The notes: generated from the letters alone by a model not told the origin. A DNA stretch of 64,000 nucleotides from Pseudoalteromonas shioyasakiensis (GCF_024518675.1 NZ_JANIGL010000002.1:434001-498000), one strand, 5' to 3'. Counted from the stretch's first letter, positions 1 to 9,312 are shown. Program-made: numbers and translations.

Positions 1-1940
1 CGGGTTTTACTATCAACCCACTCCCAACTGAGTGAACTCTGCCAATTACCTCTTTGCTGAGCTAATGCGATTTTAGTGTGTAATGGCATAATTTGATAAA
101 GTGGCTCATTACTGTCATCACGTTCACCATGAGTACTGGTAATTGCCGCCGTTAAGTCCCATATACCTGCGCTTTTGCTATCACTGACTCGTACAGCCGC
201 TTCAATTCTTCCACCGTATAATGTAGCGTCTAAATTAGTAAACTGGAGCGTATTTCGCTGCGTAATAGCCATTTCAGTTCGATTAGTGCTACCCACAACC
301 GTGCCATCAATATAGTCATTAACTTGGGTATACCAAACATTGGCGCTTATCTGCCAAGTCTCATCTTTCGCAGATTTAGTATAACTGCTACTGAGTGTAT
401 GTGCGGTTTCTGCTTCTAAATCAGGGTTGCCGATATAACCGTTACCATCACCAAACCAGCCAATCATGCTGGTCGACATAGTACTCACTCCCCAACTATA
501 ACGTTCATATAAATTAGGGGCCCGGTTTTTACGTGCTAGACCAAATTCAAGCTCATCTTCATTTGTCATTTGATAACGAAAGAGTAGGCTTGCATCAACT
601 AATGTATCGCTGCGTTCTCTATCGATAGCATTAAATGCCATTGCTGCATCTTGGTTTGGATCATCCATCATCGATGACATGTCGCTCATACTCGACATAT
701 CACCCATTGCATCCATATCTGACATATCATCCATGCCGCCAGCCATGCTCATATCGCTATAAGGCTGTACTTCACCGGCATTGGTTTTAACATGCTCAAT
801 ACGTGCGCCCGCTGATACCCACCATTGTTTATCTAGCTGCTTTTGTAACTCTGCAAAAGCAGTGTAGCGATCGCGTTCACCATCATTTATATTTACATAA
901 TCATTTGGTCCCATCATCATCGAACCTTCAATCGCAGGCCACCAATCATCAATGCGATAGCCAAAATATTCTTGTCCTAATAATAATGTGGTGTCTTTGT
1001 CGAGTTCTAAACGCCAGTTAAGTTGATAACTGATATCTTGCGCATCGGTATTCATCGGCATCATGCCGGTTTTTTCATCAGTGAAAAAACCCATTTCATG
1101 CTTTACATCATTATAGTTAATTTGTGCTTGGAACTCACCACTGTCGATCGAGCGTTTATATTGGCTGATCAAACCGTAACTGGTGTTATCGGTCATATCC
1201 ATATATTGATTTGGAAAGCCCTGAAACGGTATTTTTTGATGAGTTAATTTAACCACCAGCTGTTGCTTTTCATCACGTATTGCCGCTGTTAATGCATGAT
1301 TCTGTACGCGATAAAGTGTATCTAGTACCAAATCACCATTGCCATCTTCATAGCTGTCAGCATCTTCAAATGAGCCTTGATAATTTAAGCTAAAGGTGTC
1401 ACTAGCAAGCCTTGCTCCAACGCCTACTGCTTGGGAGTTGTTGACACTTTGATACTGTGCCGACACGTAACCTGAGTGCCAAGCTATGGAGTCACTTTCA
1501 CTATATTGCGGAGCAATAGTGTTGACTTGAATGACACCGGCAATATTATCGCCCCCCGCGCTTACAGGTGAAATTCCCGCAACCACTTGATACGACGACA
1601 CCTGATTAGCTGAAATATATGATAAAGGCGGGTTCATCTGATTACCACATGCCGCTGTAATATCAGCGCCATCAACTAACACTTTGACTCTATCGCCCAT
1701 CATGCCATTTAAAATAGGCAAACTAGACACGCCACCTGCCGCCGAAAAATCAACCCCCAGCTCACTTAGTAGCTGATCTGCATTACCTAAATTTGCATGG
1801 GAATTTATATATTGACCTTGAACTTCAATATGCTCAATTGAATCATCAGCAAACGCATAAGGTGAAAGCAAACATGTGATACTAATTGCTAAAGGAGAAA
1901 GTACATACTGAGGATAAGAAAGTGATAATTTGCTGCTCAT
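1..1940 (-). CDS. TonB-dependent copper receptor, OprC/NosA type (partial, C-terminus off the left edge)
   Basis: The frame opens at ATG 1940 and is still open at base 1, so the last barrel strands are missing. About residues 1-31 form a signal peptide ending YAFA. The next residues (IEHIEVQGQY) look like a TonB box, followed by a plug domain. Two motifs match the ionic copper site known from Pseudomonas OprC: CxxxM (C98, M102) and HxM (H281, M283). Their spacing of 183 residues is close to that of OprC. A methionine/aspartate-rich segment lies at about bases 640-760 (residues ~394-434), and a shorter Met-rich stretch follows H281. The role is inferred to be copper import across the outer membrane; the motifs are seen directly, the substrate is inferred. 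The gene stands alone, with a DUF1499 gene upstream on the same strand. Confidence 0.85.
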   Translation of the reverse strand, partial: MSSKLSLSYPQYVLSPLAISITCLLSPYAFADDSIEHIEVQGQYINSHANLGNADQLLSELGVDFSAAGGVSSLPILNGMMGDRVKVLVDGADITAACGNQMNPPLSYISANQVSSYQVVAGISPVSAGGDNIAGVIQVNTIAPQYSESDSIAWHSGYVSAQYQSVNNSQAVGVGARLASDTFSLNYQGSFEDADSYEDGNGDLVLDTLYRVQNHALTAAIRDEKQQLVVKLTHQKIPFQGFPNQYMDMTDNTSYGLISQYKRSIDSGEFQAQINYNDVKHEMGFFTDEKTGMMPMNTDAQDISYQLNWRLELDKDTTLLLGQEYFGYRIDDWWPAIEGSMMMGPNDYVNINDGERDRYTAFAELQKQLDKQWWVSAGARIEHVKTNAGEVQPYSDMSMAGGMDDMSDMDAMGDMSSMSDMSSMMDDPNQDAAMAFNAIDRERSDTLVDASLLFRYQMTNEDELEFGLARKNRAPNLYERYSWGVSTMSTSMIGWFGDGNGYIGNPDLEAETAHTLSSSYTKSAKDETWQISANVWYTQVNDYIDGTVVGSTNRTEMAITQRNTLQFTNLDATLYGGRIEAAVRVSDSKSAGIWDLTAAITSTHGERDDSNEPLYQIMPLHTKIALAQQRGNWQSSLSWEWVDSKT

Positions 1941-2006
1941 TTTATTGTTTAATTACAACGGGTTTAAGATGAACAAAGTATATAACTTGGAGACAGACCT
2001 GAACAC

Positions 2007-2021
2007 GCGACAAATTGTCGC
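2007..2021. promoter_or_regulatory. 15-bp palindrome upstream of the copper receptor
   Basis: GCGACAAATTGTCGC is a perfect inverted repeat (6-bp arms, central AAT) 67 bp upstream of the receptor start. Its position and symmetry suggest an operator for a dimeric repressor or activator. I cannot name the regulator. A metal-responsive factor is an inference from the downstream gene only. Confidence 0.45.
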
Positions 2022-2092
2022 ACCCCAGTTCTATGCAATAAAAACTAATAGCGGGCATGCTACCTAGTAGCATGCCTACATAAGTCTGTTAA

Positions 2093-2809
2093 TTATAGCT
2101 GGCTAAGCTGTGTGTTTAAGAGCGTGATAAACTGACTTATACGCTCAGCGTTTTTACCTAAATCGCTTTTACCTACCCGTGACTTACTGCGGATATCTAG
2201 CTCACTGCCATCGCCTTTGGCTGTCACTCGGATAACAACATCATCTTTAAAGCCAAACCACAAGGTTGTGTCTGTGGCTTCAATAATTCCACCTTCCACA
2301 TCAGCACTGACAAGCTCCCAGCCTAAACTCTTTACCGAGTCAATGGATACACGAATCACATGTTTTGTATTCTCTTTAAATGTTAATGTGGTTAGACTTG
2401 GGTAGGCTTTTAATTGCTGAGCTGCAGTTTCAGCTCCTGCGTACTTTGCAGGGTTAGGTGCATCGGCTCGTAATTTTGCTATAGCAACAAATTCAGGAGG
2501 CGTGACTACATCGGTCGAAATATCATGAATAGGCGGTACACTTTTAGCTTTACTCATAATACTTAAAGGCATGACAATCGCCACAACAGCAAACACCCCA
2601 CTAATAGCAAACAAAGGCCAATGGATGGTTTTACGATAAAAGCCTGCTTGCACAAGCAGTAAAACAAGCCCTGCAATTGCAGCAAATACACCATATCGAA
2701 TACTGGTAAAAGCAGTACCTAGGTCAAGAAACTGCCATTTATATAAAGGCCCCGGCAGTACTACAAGCAGGATAGCCAGTAAGCATACTAAGCTACTTAA
2801 TTTTTTCAT
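2093..2809 (-). CDS. DUF1499 family membrane protein
   Basis: This 238-residue protein has three hydrophobic segments in about its first 90 residues, so it is probably an inner-membrane protein. A C-terminal DUF1499-type domain of about 130 residues follows (aromatic and Asp-rich pattern around WELVSAD, EATDTTLWFGFKDDVVIRV and SRVGKSDLGKNAERI). The family is widespread in proteobacteria and has no established biochemical function. The gene ends 152 bp upstream of the copper receptor on the same strand and could share a transcript with it, although the palindrome between them suggests separate control. The start ATG at 2809 is followed by a lysine and hydrophobic run consistent with a membrane anchor. 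Confidence 0.75.
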   Translation of the reverse strand: MKKLSSLVCLLAILLVVLPGPLYKWQFLDLGTAFTSIRYGVFAAIAGLVLLLVQAGFYRKTIHWPLFAISGVFAVVAIVMPLSIMSKAKSVPPIHDISTDVVTPPEFVAIAKLRADAPNPAKYAGAETAAQQLKAYPSLTTLTFKENTKHVIRVSIDSVKSLGWELVSADVEGGIIEATDTTLWFGFKDDVVIRVTAKGDGSELDIRSKSRVGKSDLGKNAERISQFITLLNTQLSQL

Positions 2810-2978
2810 TTAACTACTCCATAATATTTAATCTGTACATACAACTCACACAATACCTTATTTCTCTATTAGTAGATCAAATTAATGATTGATTATTTAA
2901 TGCTGGACTGTAGAATTCACAGTCAAATGGAACGTTCCTAAATTTTAATGAATCATATTAATTAGGAATATCCTTGAT

Positions 2979-3000
2979 ACTTAAAGTCGCAACTTTAAGT
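2979..3000. promoter_or_regulatory. Perfect inverted repeat upstream of the MFS gene
   Basis: ACTTAAAGT, a CGCA loop and ACTTTAAGT form a 9-bp perfect inverted repeat ending 49 bp before the MFS start codon. There is no T-run, so an operator is more likely than a terminator. A short GGAACGTTCC palindrome lies about 50 bp further upstream. The regulator is unknown. Confidence 0.4.
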
Positions 3001-3049
3001 AAGTTACTCAGTTTTACTTTGGCTATATTCTTTCTTACAGGGTTCACCT

Positions 3050-4252
3050 ATGTTTTCACAACCTAGCAATGTCACTAATACGCTAAGTACTTCTGCTATT
3101 TTATTGGTATTGGCACTTGGTACATTTATTTTAGGTCTTTCTGAATTTTCGATGATGCCGATGCTCCCGTTGATCAGCGAAACATTCGCATCAACACCTT
3201 CACAATCAGGTTTTGCTATAAGCGCCTATGCATTAGGTGTAGTGGTTGGCGCACCTATATTAATGCTCAGTACGGCTAATATGCGTAAGCGTAAAGCTTT
3301 ATTAATTTTTTTAGCCATGATGTGTATAGCTAATGGTTTAAGTGCTATTGCGACATCATTGCAGCAATTAGTACTATTTCGATTTTTAAGTGGGCTACCC
3401 CATGGCGCTTACTTTGGCGCAGCTATACTACTGGCAGCAGACATTGCTCCATCAGGTAAGCGAGCAAGTTTTATGTCGAAAGTATTTATGGGCCTGACCG
3501 TTGCAACCATTGTGGGTGTACCCGTAGTTACCTTAATCGGGCAAAATTTTAGCTGGCGCTATTGTCTGGCTGGCGCAGCTGTATTGGCTTTTGTTGCATT
3601 CTTTTTAGTTTACAAGGTGGTGCCAAATAAAGATAACCAACACGCATCAAATATAAAAGGTGAAGTAAGCGTACTTAAAAACAAATTAGTGTGGTCTATT
3701 TTAGGTATCATAATTATTGGTTTTGGCGGTGTGTTTTGTATATACACATATATAGCCGACACAATCTTACAAGTTACACACACACCAGCCTATACAATTT
3801 CTATTGCAATGATCATGTTCGGTATTGGTTGCACTCTGGGCAATTATATTCTCGGTAAAGCCGCAGATCACTCACCGTTATATACAACGGGTATTGCACT
3901 GTTAAGTGCTATTGCTTTTGCTGCTATGTACGTCAGTGCAAGTGAGCATATTTGGCTCATGTACGCAGTTATCTTCTTTATTGGTTGTAGTGTAGGTTTA
4001 GGAACCGTTATTCAAACTATGCTGATGGACGTATCACCAAACGGCCATGCCATGATAGGAGCATTAGTACAATGCGCATTTAATGTTGCCAATGCTATTG
4101 GTCCTTGGGTTGGTGGGCTGGTTATAGCAAATGGTGCTCTACCCAATCAAACTGGCTACGTTGCAGCAGTATTATTTGCTGGTGGTTTTATAATGTGGCT
4201 TATAAGCGCGATGCAAATGGGCAAAAATAAAAATTTAACAGCCGCAGTTTAA
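3050..4252 (+). CDS. MFS transporter, DHA1/AraJ-type exporter
   Basis: This 400-residue polytopic protein has about twelve hydrophobic segments. It carries the pattern of the DHA1 drug/sugar exporter group (AraJ, YdeA and relatives): an N-terminal segment LGLSEFSMMPMLPLI, the loop RKRKALL after helix 2, and LSGLPHGAYFGAAILLAADIA in helix 4-5. The length is normal for the family. It would export a small molecule using the proton gradient; the substrate cannot be deduced. The gene is monocistronic, since its neighbours are divergent or more than 100 bp away. A symmetric site upstream (2979-3000) hints at repressor control. Confidence 0.8.
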   Translation: MFSQPSNVTNTLSTSAILLVLALGTFILGLSEFSMMPMLPLISETFASTPSQSGFAISAYALGVVVGAPILMLSTANMRKRKALLIFLAMMCIANGLSAIATSLQQLVLFRFLSGLPHGAYFGAAILLAADIAPSGKRASFMSKVFMGLTVATIVGVPVVTLIGQNFSWRYCLAGAAVLAFVAFFLVYKVVPNKDNQHASNIKGEVSVLKNKLVWSILGIIIIGFGGVFCIYTYIADTILQVTHTPAYTISIAMIMFGIGCTLGNYILGKAADHSPLYTTGIALLSAIAFAAMYVSASEHIWLMYAVIFFIGCSVGLGTVIQTMLMDVSPNGHAMIGALVQCAFNVANAIGPWVGGLVIANGALPNQTGYVAAVLFAGGFIMWLISAMQMGKNKNLTAAV

Positions 4253-4353
4253 TCTTGCCAGCCTCATTAACCTCATAATATTGTATTAAATTTACTCTTG
4301 CAGTAGGATGCTAATAGAGTAAATACTGCTTAAATAACAATAATGAGCAAAGC

Positions 4354-7300
4354 ATGAGCACACCTATCTTTTTTGTTGGTGATTGGCAGGTAACGCCAGC
4401 GACAAACACCCTTCGCTTGGGCGATAGCGTCAAGCAACTAGAACCCAAAGCAATGGATGTACTGTTATTACTTTGTGAGAAACAAGGTGAACTACTCTCC
4501 AGTGACGACATAATAAATCATTGTTGGCAAAATATTGCTGTAGGCGATAACCCGTTACACAAAGTTATCACTCAATTACGTAAAGCCTTTGATGATAAAG
4601 CGAGCGACCCTAAGTACATTGAAACCATTCGAAAACGTGGTTATCGTGTTATTGCTCCTATTAGGTTCCCCCTTAATGACGAGCAAAAAGCCAGTAATAC
4701 AACCTGGCAAGGTGACTTGCCCTTTGTTGGCTTAAGTGCATTTTCGCCTGAGCAAGCCAATGTATTTTTTGGTCGCTCCAAACAAATCGCCACCTTACTC
4801 CAACGTGTTTCAACGCAAATAAGTTATGGCCGTGCATTTTGTTTATTACTTGGCTCAAGTGGCTCTGGTAAATCATCATTAGTCAACGCCGGTGTTTTAC
4901 CAGCATTAATGAATGGCGCAGGCTACGACGGTTTTAGGGTTGAATCTTACTGTCAGCTCGATTTTGCCGATATTAATAAAGAGCGATTGTTTCTTGATTT
5001 AGCCTCGACCTTACTTGATTTAGAAATTAGCCATGCCCCTGTTTTTAACGATATCAGTGCTGATGTGCTATGCGAGTTACTATTAACATCGCCAGAGCAA
5101 GTAATTGAACTATGTAAAAAAGCACTAAAGCAGCAAGTAAACCAAGTAAAACCCTATTTATTTTTGTTTATTGACCGCCTTGAGGTATTACTCTCATCAG
5201 CGTTATTTAGCGAGCAAGAGCGCAGTCAATTTCTTAGCCTTATAGAATTGTTTGCTAGCAGCGATTGTATGATTGTTTTTAGTGCCTGTCGTAATGACTT
5301 CTATCCGCATGTTGTCAGCGAGCCAAGCTTAATGGCAGGCAAAGCCAACGGCGCTCATTTTGATTTGCTCGCGCCAACGCGCGCTGAACTCAAACAGATG
5401 ATCCGCCTTCCCGCTTTAACTGCCGGCCTAAAATGGCAACTTGACCCTGAGCACCAAACACCACTGGATGAAATACTCTGTAACGACACAATTAATAACC
5501 CAGACGCCCTGCCAATGTTGCAATACACCTTGCAACAATTGTATTTACAACGCAGTGACAATGATGAGTTATTAGTTTCACACTACCAAGCATTAGGTGG
5601 TATTGAAGGTGCTATTGGTCAAAAAGCCGAACAAGTATTTACGCAATTACCCAAGTCACAACAGGCTGAACTGGGTTTAATACTGTCAAGATTAATTACC
5701 TTAAACGCCGATGGTGAAACCCTCACTAGCCGCGCTGCACGTTGGGATGAGCTAAACAACTCAGCGCAAAAACAACTAGTACAAGCTATGGTCGATAGCC
5801 GCTTATTTGTTTCACACCTTAAAAATGAGCAAGCCTGTTTTAGCTTAGCCCACGAAGCATTACTGCGTCATTGGCAACGTGCTATTAGTTGGATAAGTGA
5901 GCACCAAGAAAGCCTTGCTATGAAAAGCCGATTGCAACACGCTACCGAACGTTGGATAAGAGAGAAAAAACACTCTGACTTTTTATTAGCCCAAGGTAAA
6001 CAACTACAAGAAGCGCAAAGTATTGCCAACAGTTCACTGTTTAGATTATCAAACTCAGAAACTGCACTACTTAAAGCCTCAAACAAAAAAGCTAAACGTA
6101 ATAAACGCTTACTACAATTAACCACTGCGGTGTTTTTTGTTATCAGTGTCATTGCCATTACAATGAGTGTACGCAGCTACCACGCTGAGCAAGTAGCCCA
6201 GCAAAAACGACTAGAAGCAGAAAGTTTGCTCGGCTTTATGGTAGGTGAATTTGCTGACAAACTACGTAGCGTAAAACGTATGGACTTACTCGATGGTATA
6301 AGTAATAAAGCGCTGGAATATTTTACTAACCAACAGCATAACGACTCGTTATTTAATTTCACCGATAACCAAGCTGACTTTAACAACCGCTTTCAATATG
6401 CACAAACCCTAGAGGCCATGGGGGAAGTGGCCTATTCCCGCGGTAAAACCGACGAAGCTTTCACCGCCTTTGAAAACGCCCGCACTCGTCTTGAGGCATT
6501 ATTAAAAACCCAACCAAACAACATAGAGCTACTCACGCTTGCAGGGGCTAATGCCTTTTGGTTGGGTCAACTTAATTATGATAACAGTGACTACGCGGCC
6601 ACTGAGCCATTATTTAAAAAATACCACGCTTATAGTGAAACCATGTATTCGTTAGCACCGAATGATTTTAACTCCATTATGGAGCTATCGTACTCACATA
6701 ATTCACTGGGGTCATTGTATTTAAAGCAATTTAACTATAACGCAGCAAAACAAAGCTTTACAGAGTCGCTCGCCCTTAAAAACAAAGCCCTTAAACTAAA
6801 GCCAAACAATAAAAACTTATTGCGCGACAAAGCCGACACCATCAGCTGGCTTGCAAAAACAGAAGAAAATTTAGGTGATTTTAACGCAGCATTTAATATG
6901 CTTGATCAAGCAATAGCTCAGCTAAATACCTTATTAGCTATAAAGCCAGATGATGCAAGCCTACTAAATGATATTTCAAATACATATATGCAACAAAGCT
7001 ACCTTTTAAGTTATTTCCCGCAAAAGAATAACGCCTATATAAAAGCAGTGAAAGCAACGGATGCAATAGAGCAAGCAAAAGCTCAAGATCCAGAAAATCA
7101 AAACTTCATACGAAAGCACTATCGGTCTCTAGCATATCAGTTGATGCTGTTAGATAACGACAAAACGAGTAACAGACTCGAAGAAATTATAGGTTATGTC
7201 AATCAGCAGGGGTTTTCAAACACAAGTATTATCAACATCCAACTTAGCCTAGTTCACTACTTTATTAATCGTAAATATTTTGATGAAGCGAAAGAGCTTT

Positions 7301-7602
7301 TAGCCAAGCTTGAAAGTAGTTCCGATTTTAAAGAGAAAATTAATGACATGAGCAAAGCTGAAAACTATTTAAACTTTGTAAGAATAAATATAATAAAAGC
7401 AAAACTTGCTAGCAATAAATTAGAGAAACTGGCAGCATGCAATAAAATTATAAATACGAGCAATGAAAAAAATCATGGCAGTAAAAGTATAAATAAAATT
7501 TACCCTCTCATTCAGGCATACAGCTGTTTAAATAAAGCAAGTAAACTAGACACACTAAAAAACAAACTTATTGATTTAGGAATTAGTGATTTCACATTAT
7601 AA
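4354..7602 (+). CDS. Winged-helix / STAND NTPase / TPR transmembrane regulator
   Basis: This 1082-residue multidomain protein starts with an OmpR/PhoB-type winged helix (about residues 5-105; DVLLLLCEKQGELLSSDDII and IETIRKRGYRV are typical). A P-loop NTPase of the STAND group follows, with Walker A GSSGSGKS at residues 167-174 and a Walker B-like LFLFIDRLEVL near 268-278. A helical region reaches to about residue 580. One transmembrane helix lies at roughly 586-606. The C-terminal part (about 640-1080) is rich in TPR-like helical repeats. The topology suggests a cytoplasmic DNA-binding and NTPase half and a periplasmic TPR sensor, as in CadC/ToxR-like one-component regulators. The ligand and target genes are unknown. 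The small gene 22 bp downstream is probably co-transcribed. The second half is more A+T- and Lys/Asn-rich than the first. Confidence 0.8.
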   Translation: MSTPIFFVGDWQVTPATNTLRLGDSVKQLEPKAMDVLLLLCEKQGELLSSDDIINHCWQNIAVGDNPLHKVITQLRKAFDDKASDPKYIETIRKRGYRVIAPIRFPLNDEQKASNTTWQGDLPFVGLSAFSPEQANVFFGRSKQIATLLQRVSTQISYGRAFCLLLGSSGSGKSSLVNAGVLPALMNGAGYDGFRVESYCQLDFADINKERLFLDLASTLLDLEISHAPVFNDISADVLCELLLTSPEQVIELCKKALKQQVNQVKPYLFLFIDRLEVLLSSALFSEQERSQFLSLIELFASSDCMIVFSACRNDFYPHVVSEPSLMAGKANGAHFDLLAPTRAELKQMIRLPALTAGLKWQLDPEHQTPLDEILCNDTINNPDALPMLQYTLQQLYLQRSDNDELLVSHYQALGGIEGAIGQKAEQVFTQLPKSQQAELGLILSRLITLNADGETLTSRAARWDELNNSAQKQLVQAMVDSRLFVSHLKNEQACFSLAHEALLRHWQRAISWISEHQESLAMKSRLQHATERWIREKKHSDFLLAQGKQLQEAQSIANSSLFRLSNSETALLKASNKKAKRNKRLLQLTTAVFFVISVIAITMSVRSYHAEQVAQQKRLEAESLLGFMVGEFADKLRSVKRMDLLDGISNKALEYFTNQQHNDSLFNFTDNQADFNNRFQYAQTLEAMGEVAYSRGKTDEAFTAFENARTRLEALLKTQPNNIELLTLAGANAFWLGQLNYDNSDYAATEPLFKKYHAYSETMYSLAPNDFNSIMELSYSHNSLGSLYLKQFNYNAAKQSFTESLALKNKALKLKPNNKNLLRDKADTISWLAKTEENLGDFNAAFNMLDQAIAQLNTLLAIKPDDASLLNDISNTYMQQSYLLSYFPQKNNAYIKAVKATDAIEQAKAQDPENQNFIRKHYRSLAYQLMLLDNDKTSNRLEEIIGYVNQQGFSNTSIINIQLSLVHYFINRKYFDEAKELLAKLESSSDFKEKINDMSKAENYLNFVRINIIKAKLASNKLEKLAACNKIINTSNEKNHGSKSINKIYPLIQAYSCLNKASKLDTLKNKLIDLGISDFTL

Positions 7603-7624
7603 ACCACATTAAAAAGGAAGTAAC

Positions 7625-8002
7625 ATGAGCGAGAATAAAACCTATAACTTTACGGTAAGCATTAAATTAGATAGTAATAATGAAGCGGTATTTACTTATT
7701 ATAAAAATGGTCAAAAAGTATCTGGCGGTGGTACAGTTAACGAAAGAAACAGCCTAGGGGTTTACACGTTAGATGATGCAACAATTGAGCAAGGTTTTGC
7801 ATTTACAGAAGCAAGCTTTACAAATGTTGAAGGCGACTGCGCTCAAGATTTTAGTTTCTCTTTGATTGAGAACGGCCAGTCAATACATATTGCTGATACA
7901 GATAAAAATACTGGTGTAGTGTGTATGATTTTCATCGTAGAGTGCAACGGAAAGAGCTATAAAAGCCGCGATCCTCAAGTTAAAAATGAAGAAGAGGTTT
8001 AA
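7625..8002 (+). CDS. Small soluble protein downstream of the STAND regulator (possible DP-EP family)
   Basis: This 125-residue protein has no signal peptide or membrane segment. Its composition is beta-rich and acidic, with three cysteines (CAQDF, CMIF, ECNGK). The C-terminus contains SRDPQVKNE, which resembles the conserved DP motif of a small uncharacterised family called DP-EP; that recognition is tentative. A strong ribosome site (AAAAAGGAAG) precedes the ATG, 22 bp after the STAND regulator stop. Co-transcription and a functional link with the regulator are therefore likely. No function can be assigned. Confidence 0.65.
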   Translation: MSENKTYNFTVSIKLDSNNEAVFTYYKNGQKVSGGGTVNERNSLGVYTLDDATIEQGFAFTEASFTNVEGDCAQDFSFSLIENGQSIHIADTDKNTGVVCMIFIVECNGKSYKSRDPQVKNEEEV

Positions 8003-8034
8003 TTAAGGCGCTAGTACTCACTAAGTTTATATAG

Positions 8035-8060
8035 TTCACAGGTTTTTAAGAACCCGTGAA
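8035..8060 (+). terminator. Hairpin after the STAND operon
   Basis: The arms TTCACAGGTT and AACCCGTGAA pair with one mismatch around a TTTAAG loop, 33 bp after the small gene. There is no long T-run, so termination efficiency is uncertain. The position fits an operon end. Confidence 0.4.
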
Positions 8061-8181
8061 TATTTATAAAAGCATTAAAATCAATAACTTAAAACCAGAA
8101 GGTTACCAGAAGGTATTTTTGCTGTTTTTTTCATAAATTAGTAGACACCAAAAACGTATAGCAAAGCGTAAAGGAATTAAC

Positions 8182-9177
8182 GTGTCTAACCAAACTAATA
8201 ATAACAGCCAACTGCTGGCTACAGATGCACAAACAAAGCAAGTTGGAAGTAGCCTGTCTACCTCTTTGTCTCATCTGCAATTTGGTTCTTTAATTGAATT
8301 GTTTAACGGCACAGCTGAGGGCATGTTTGTAATCGACCAACATGGTAATTTTGAGTTTGTAAACCCAGTAGCCGCTCAATTGCTAGGAGACTCACAACAA
8401 GCGTTAATCGGCCAAAGCTTATTAGACTTTTTATATAATACCGACCGCGACAAATACATGTATACATTATTAAATTGGTTAGATATTAAAGACACTCGGC
8501 TTAACTTTGGCCCAAACGAAGTGAAAATAGCTAAATCTGATGGCAATATTATTGAAGCCGACTTATCAATATCAAGCATTCCAAATAGTATAGCGAGTGC
8601 ACAAAAGCTGTATATATGTATTTTGCATGATATAAGCTCACATAAAGCTATGTATAATAAATTAAAAATACAGGCATCGACCGATCACTTAACTGGTTTA
8701 GCAAACAGGTTAACGCTCGATGAGTCATTAGAAAAATACTGGGCTGACAGCATTCAAAGCAAACAAGCACTAAGCAGTATACTCATTGATGTGGATCACT
8801 TTAAAAAATTCAATGATACCTATGGCCATATTAAAGGTGATAAATGCCTGCAAAAAATAGCCAAGGTGATATTAGACTGTATCCCTTCAAGAGATTGTTT
8901 AGCTGCGCGATACGGCGGTGAAGAGTTTGCAGTGATATTACCGCGTTGTAACCGAGAAAGTGCAAACGTAGTGGCAAAACATATCCAACAACAAATAAAC
9001 AGCATGACCTTTACCGATATTGGTCTACCGCCTGGCGTTAAAATTAGCGTGAGCCAAGGTATTGCCTGCGAAAACAATAACCAATACCGTACCCATGAAG
9101 CATTAATCTGCGCAGCCGACACCGCCTTATACCGGGCGAAAACCGACGGCAGAAATAAAATAATTGTTAGCGTATAA
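8182..9177 (+). CDS. PAS-GGDEF diguanylate cyclase
   Basis: This 331-residue soluble protein begins at GTG 8182, with AAAGGA 8 bp upstream. A PAS sensor domain covers about residues 35-155 (AEGMFVIDQHGNFEFVNPVAAQLLG). A GGDEF domain covers about 165-330. The active-site motif is intact as GGEEF in ARYGGEEFAVILPR, and the metal-binding aspartate in LIDVDHFKKFND is present, so it should make cyclic di-GMP. The RxxD inhibitory site normally found just before GGEEF is absent (S..C at those positions), so product inhibition through the I-site is not expected. It has its own intergenic region and is not obviously in an operon. Confidence 0.88.
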   Translation: MSNQTNNNSQLLATDAQTKQVGSSLSTSLSHLQFGSLIELFNGTAEGMFVIDQHGNFEFVNPVAAQLLGDSQQALIGQSLLDFLYNTDRDKYMYTLLNWLDIKDTRLNFGPNEVKIAKSDGNIIEADLSISSIPNSIASAQKLYICILHDISSHKAMYNKLKIQASTDHLTGLANRLTLDESLEKYWADSIQSKQALSSILIDVDHFKKFNDTYGHIKGDKCLQKIAKVILDCIPSRDCLAARYGGEEFAVILPRCNRESANVVAKHIQQQINSMTFTDIGLPPGVKISVSQGIACENNNQYRTHEALICAADTALYRAKTDGRNKIIVSV

Positions 9178-9206
9178 ATATATGATTAACAATATAAAAA
9201 CTAGGT

Positions 9207-9225
9207 TAACAAGTCTCGCTTGTTA
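9207..9225. repeat. Inverted repeat between the cyclase and the TonB receptor
   Basis: TAACAAG and CTTGTTA flank TCTCG, 30 bp after the cyclase stop and 88 bp before the receptor start. There is no T-run. It could be a weak terminator or an operator. Confidence 0.35.
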
Positions 9226-9312
9226 CACATATACTATATTTTAATGTTATTTGTTTGTTCCTAATAGGCTATATACACTGCGCTACAATATGATAGCCAC
9301 ACGGGATCAACA

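Noticed and set aside
803..1247. Two short plus-strand frames inside the copper receptor region.
   Set aside because: The opposite strand holds a continuous receptor frame with clear plug and metal motifs.
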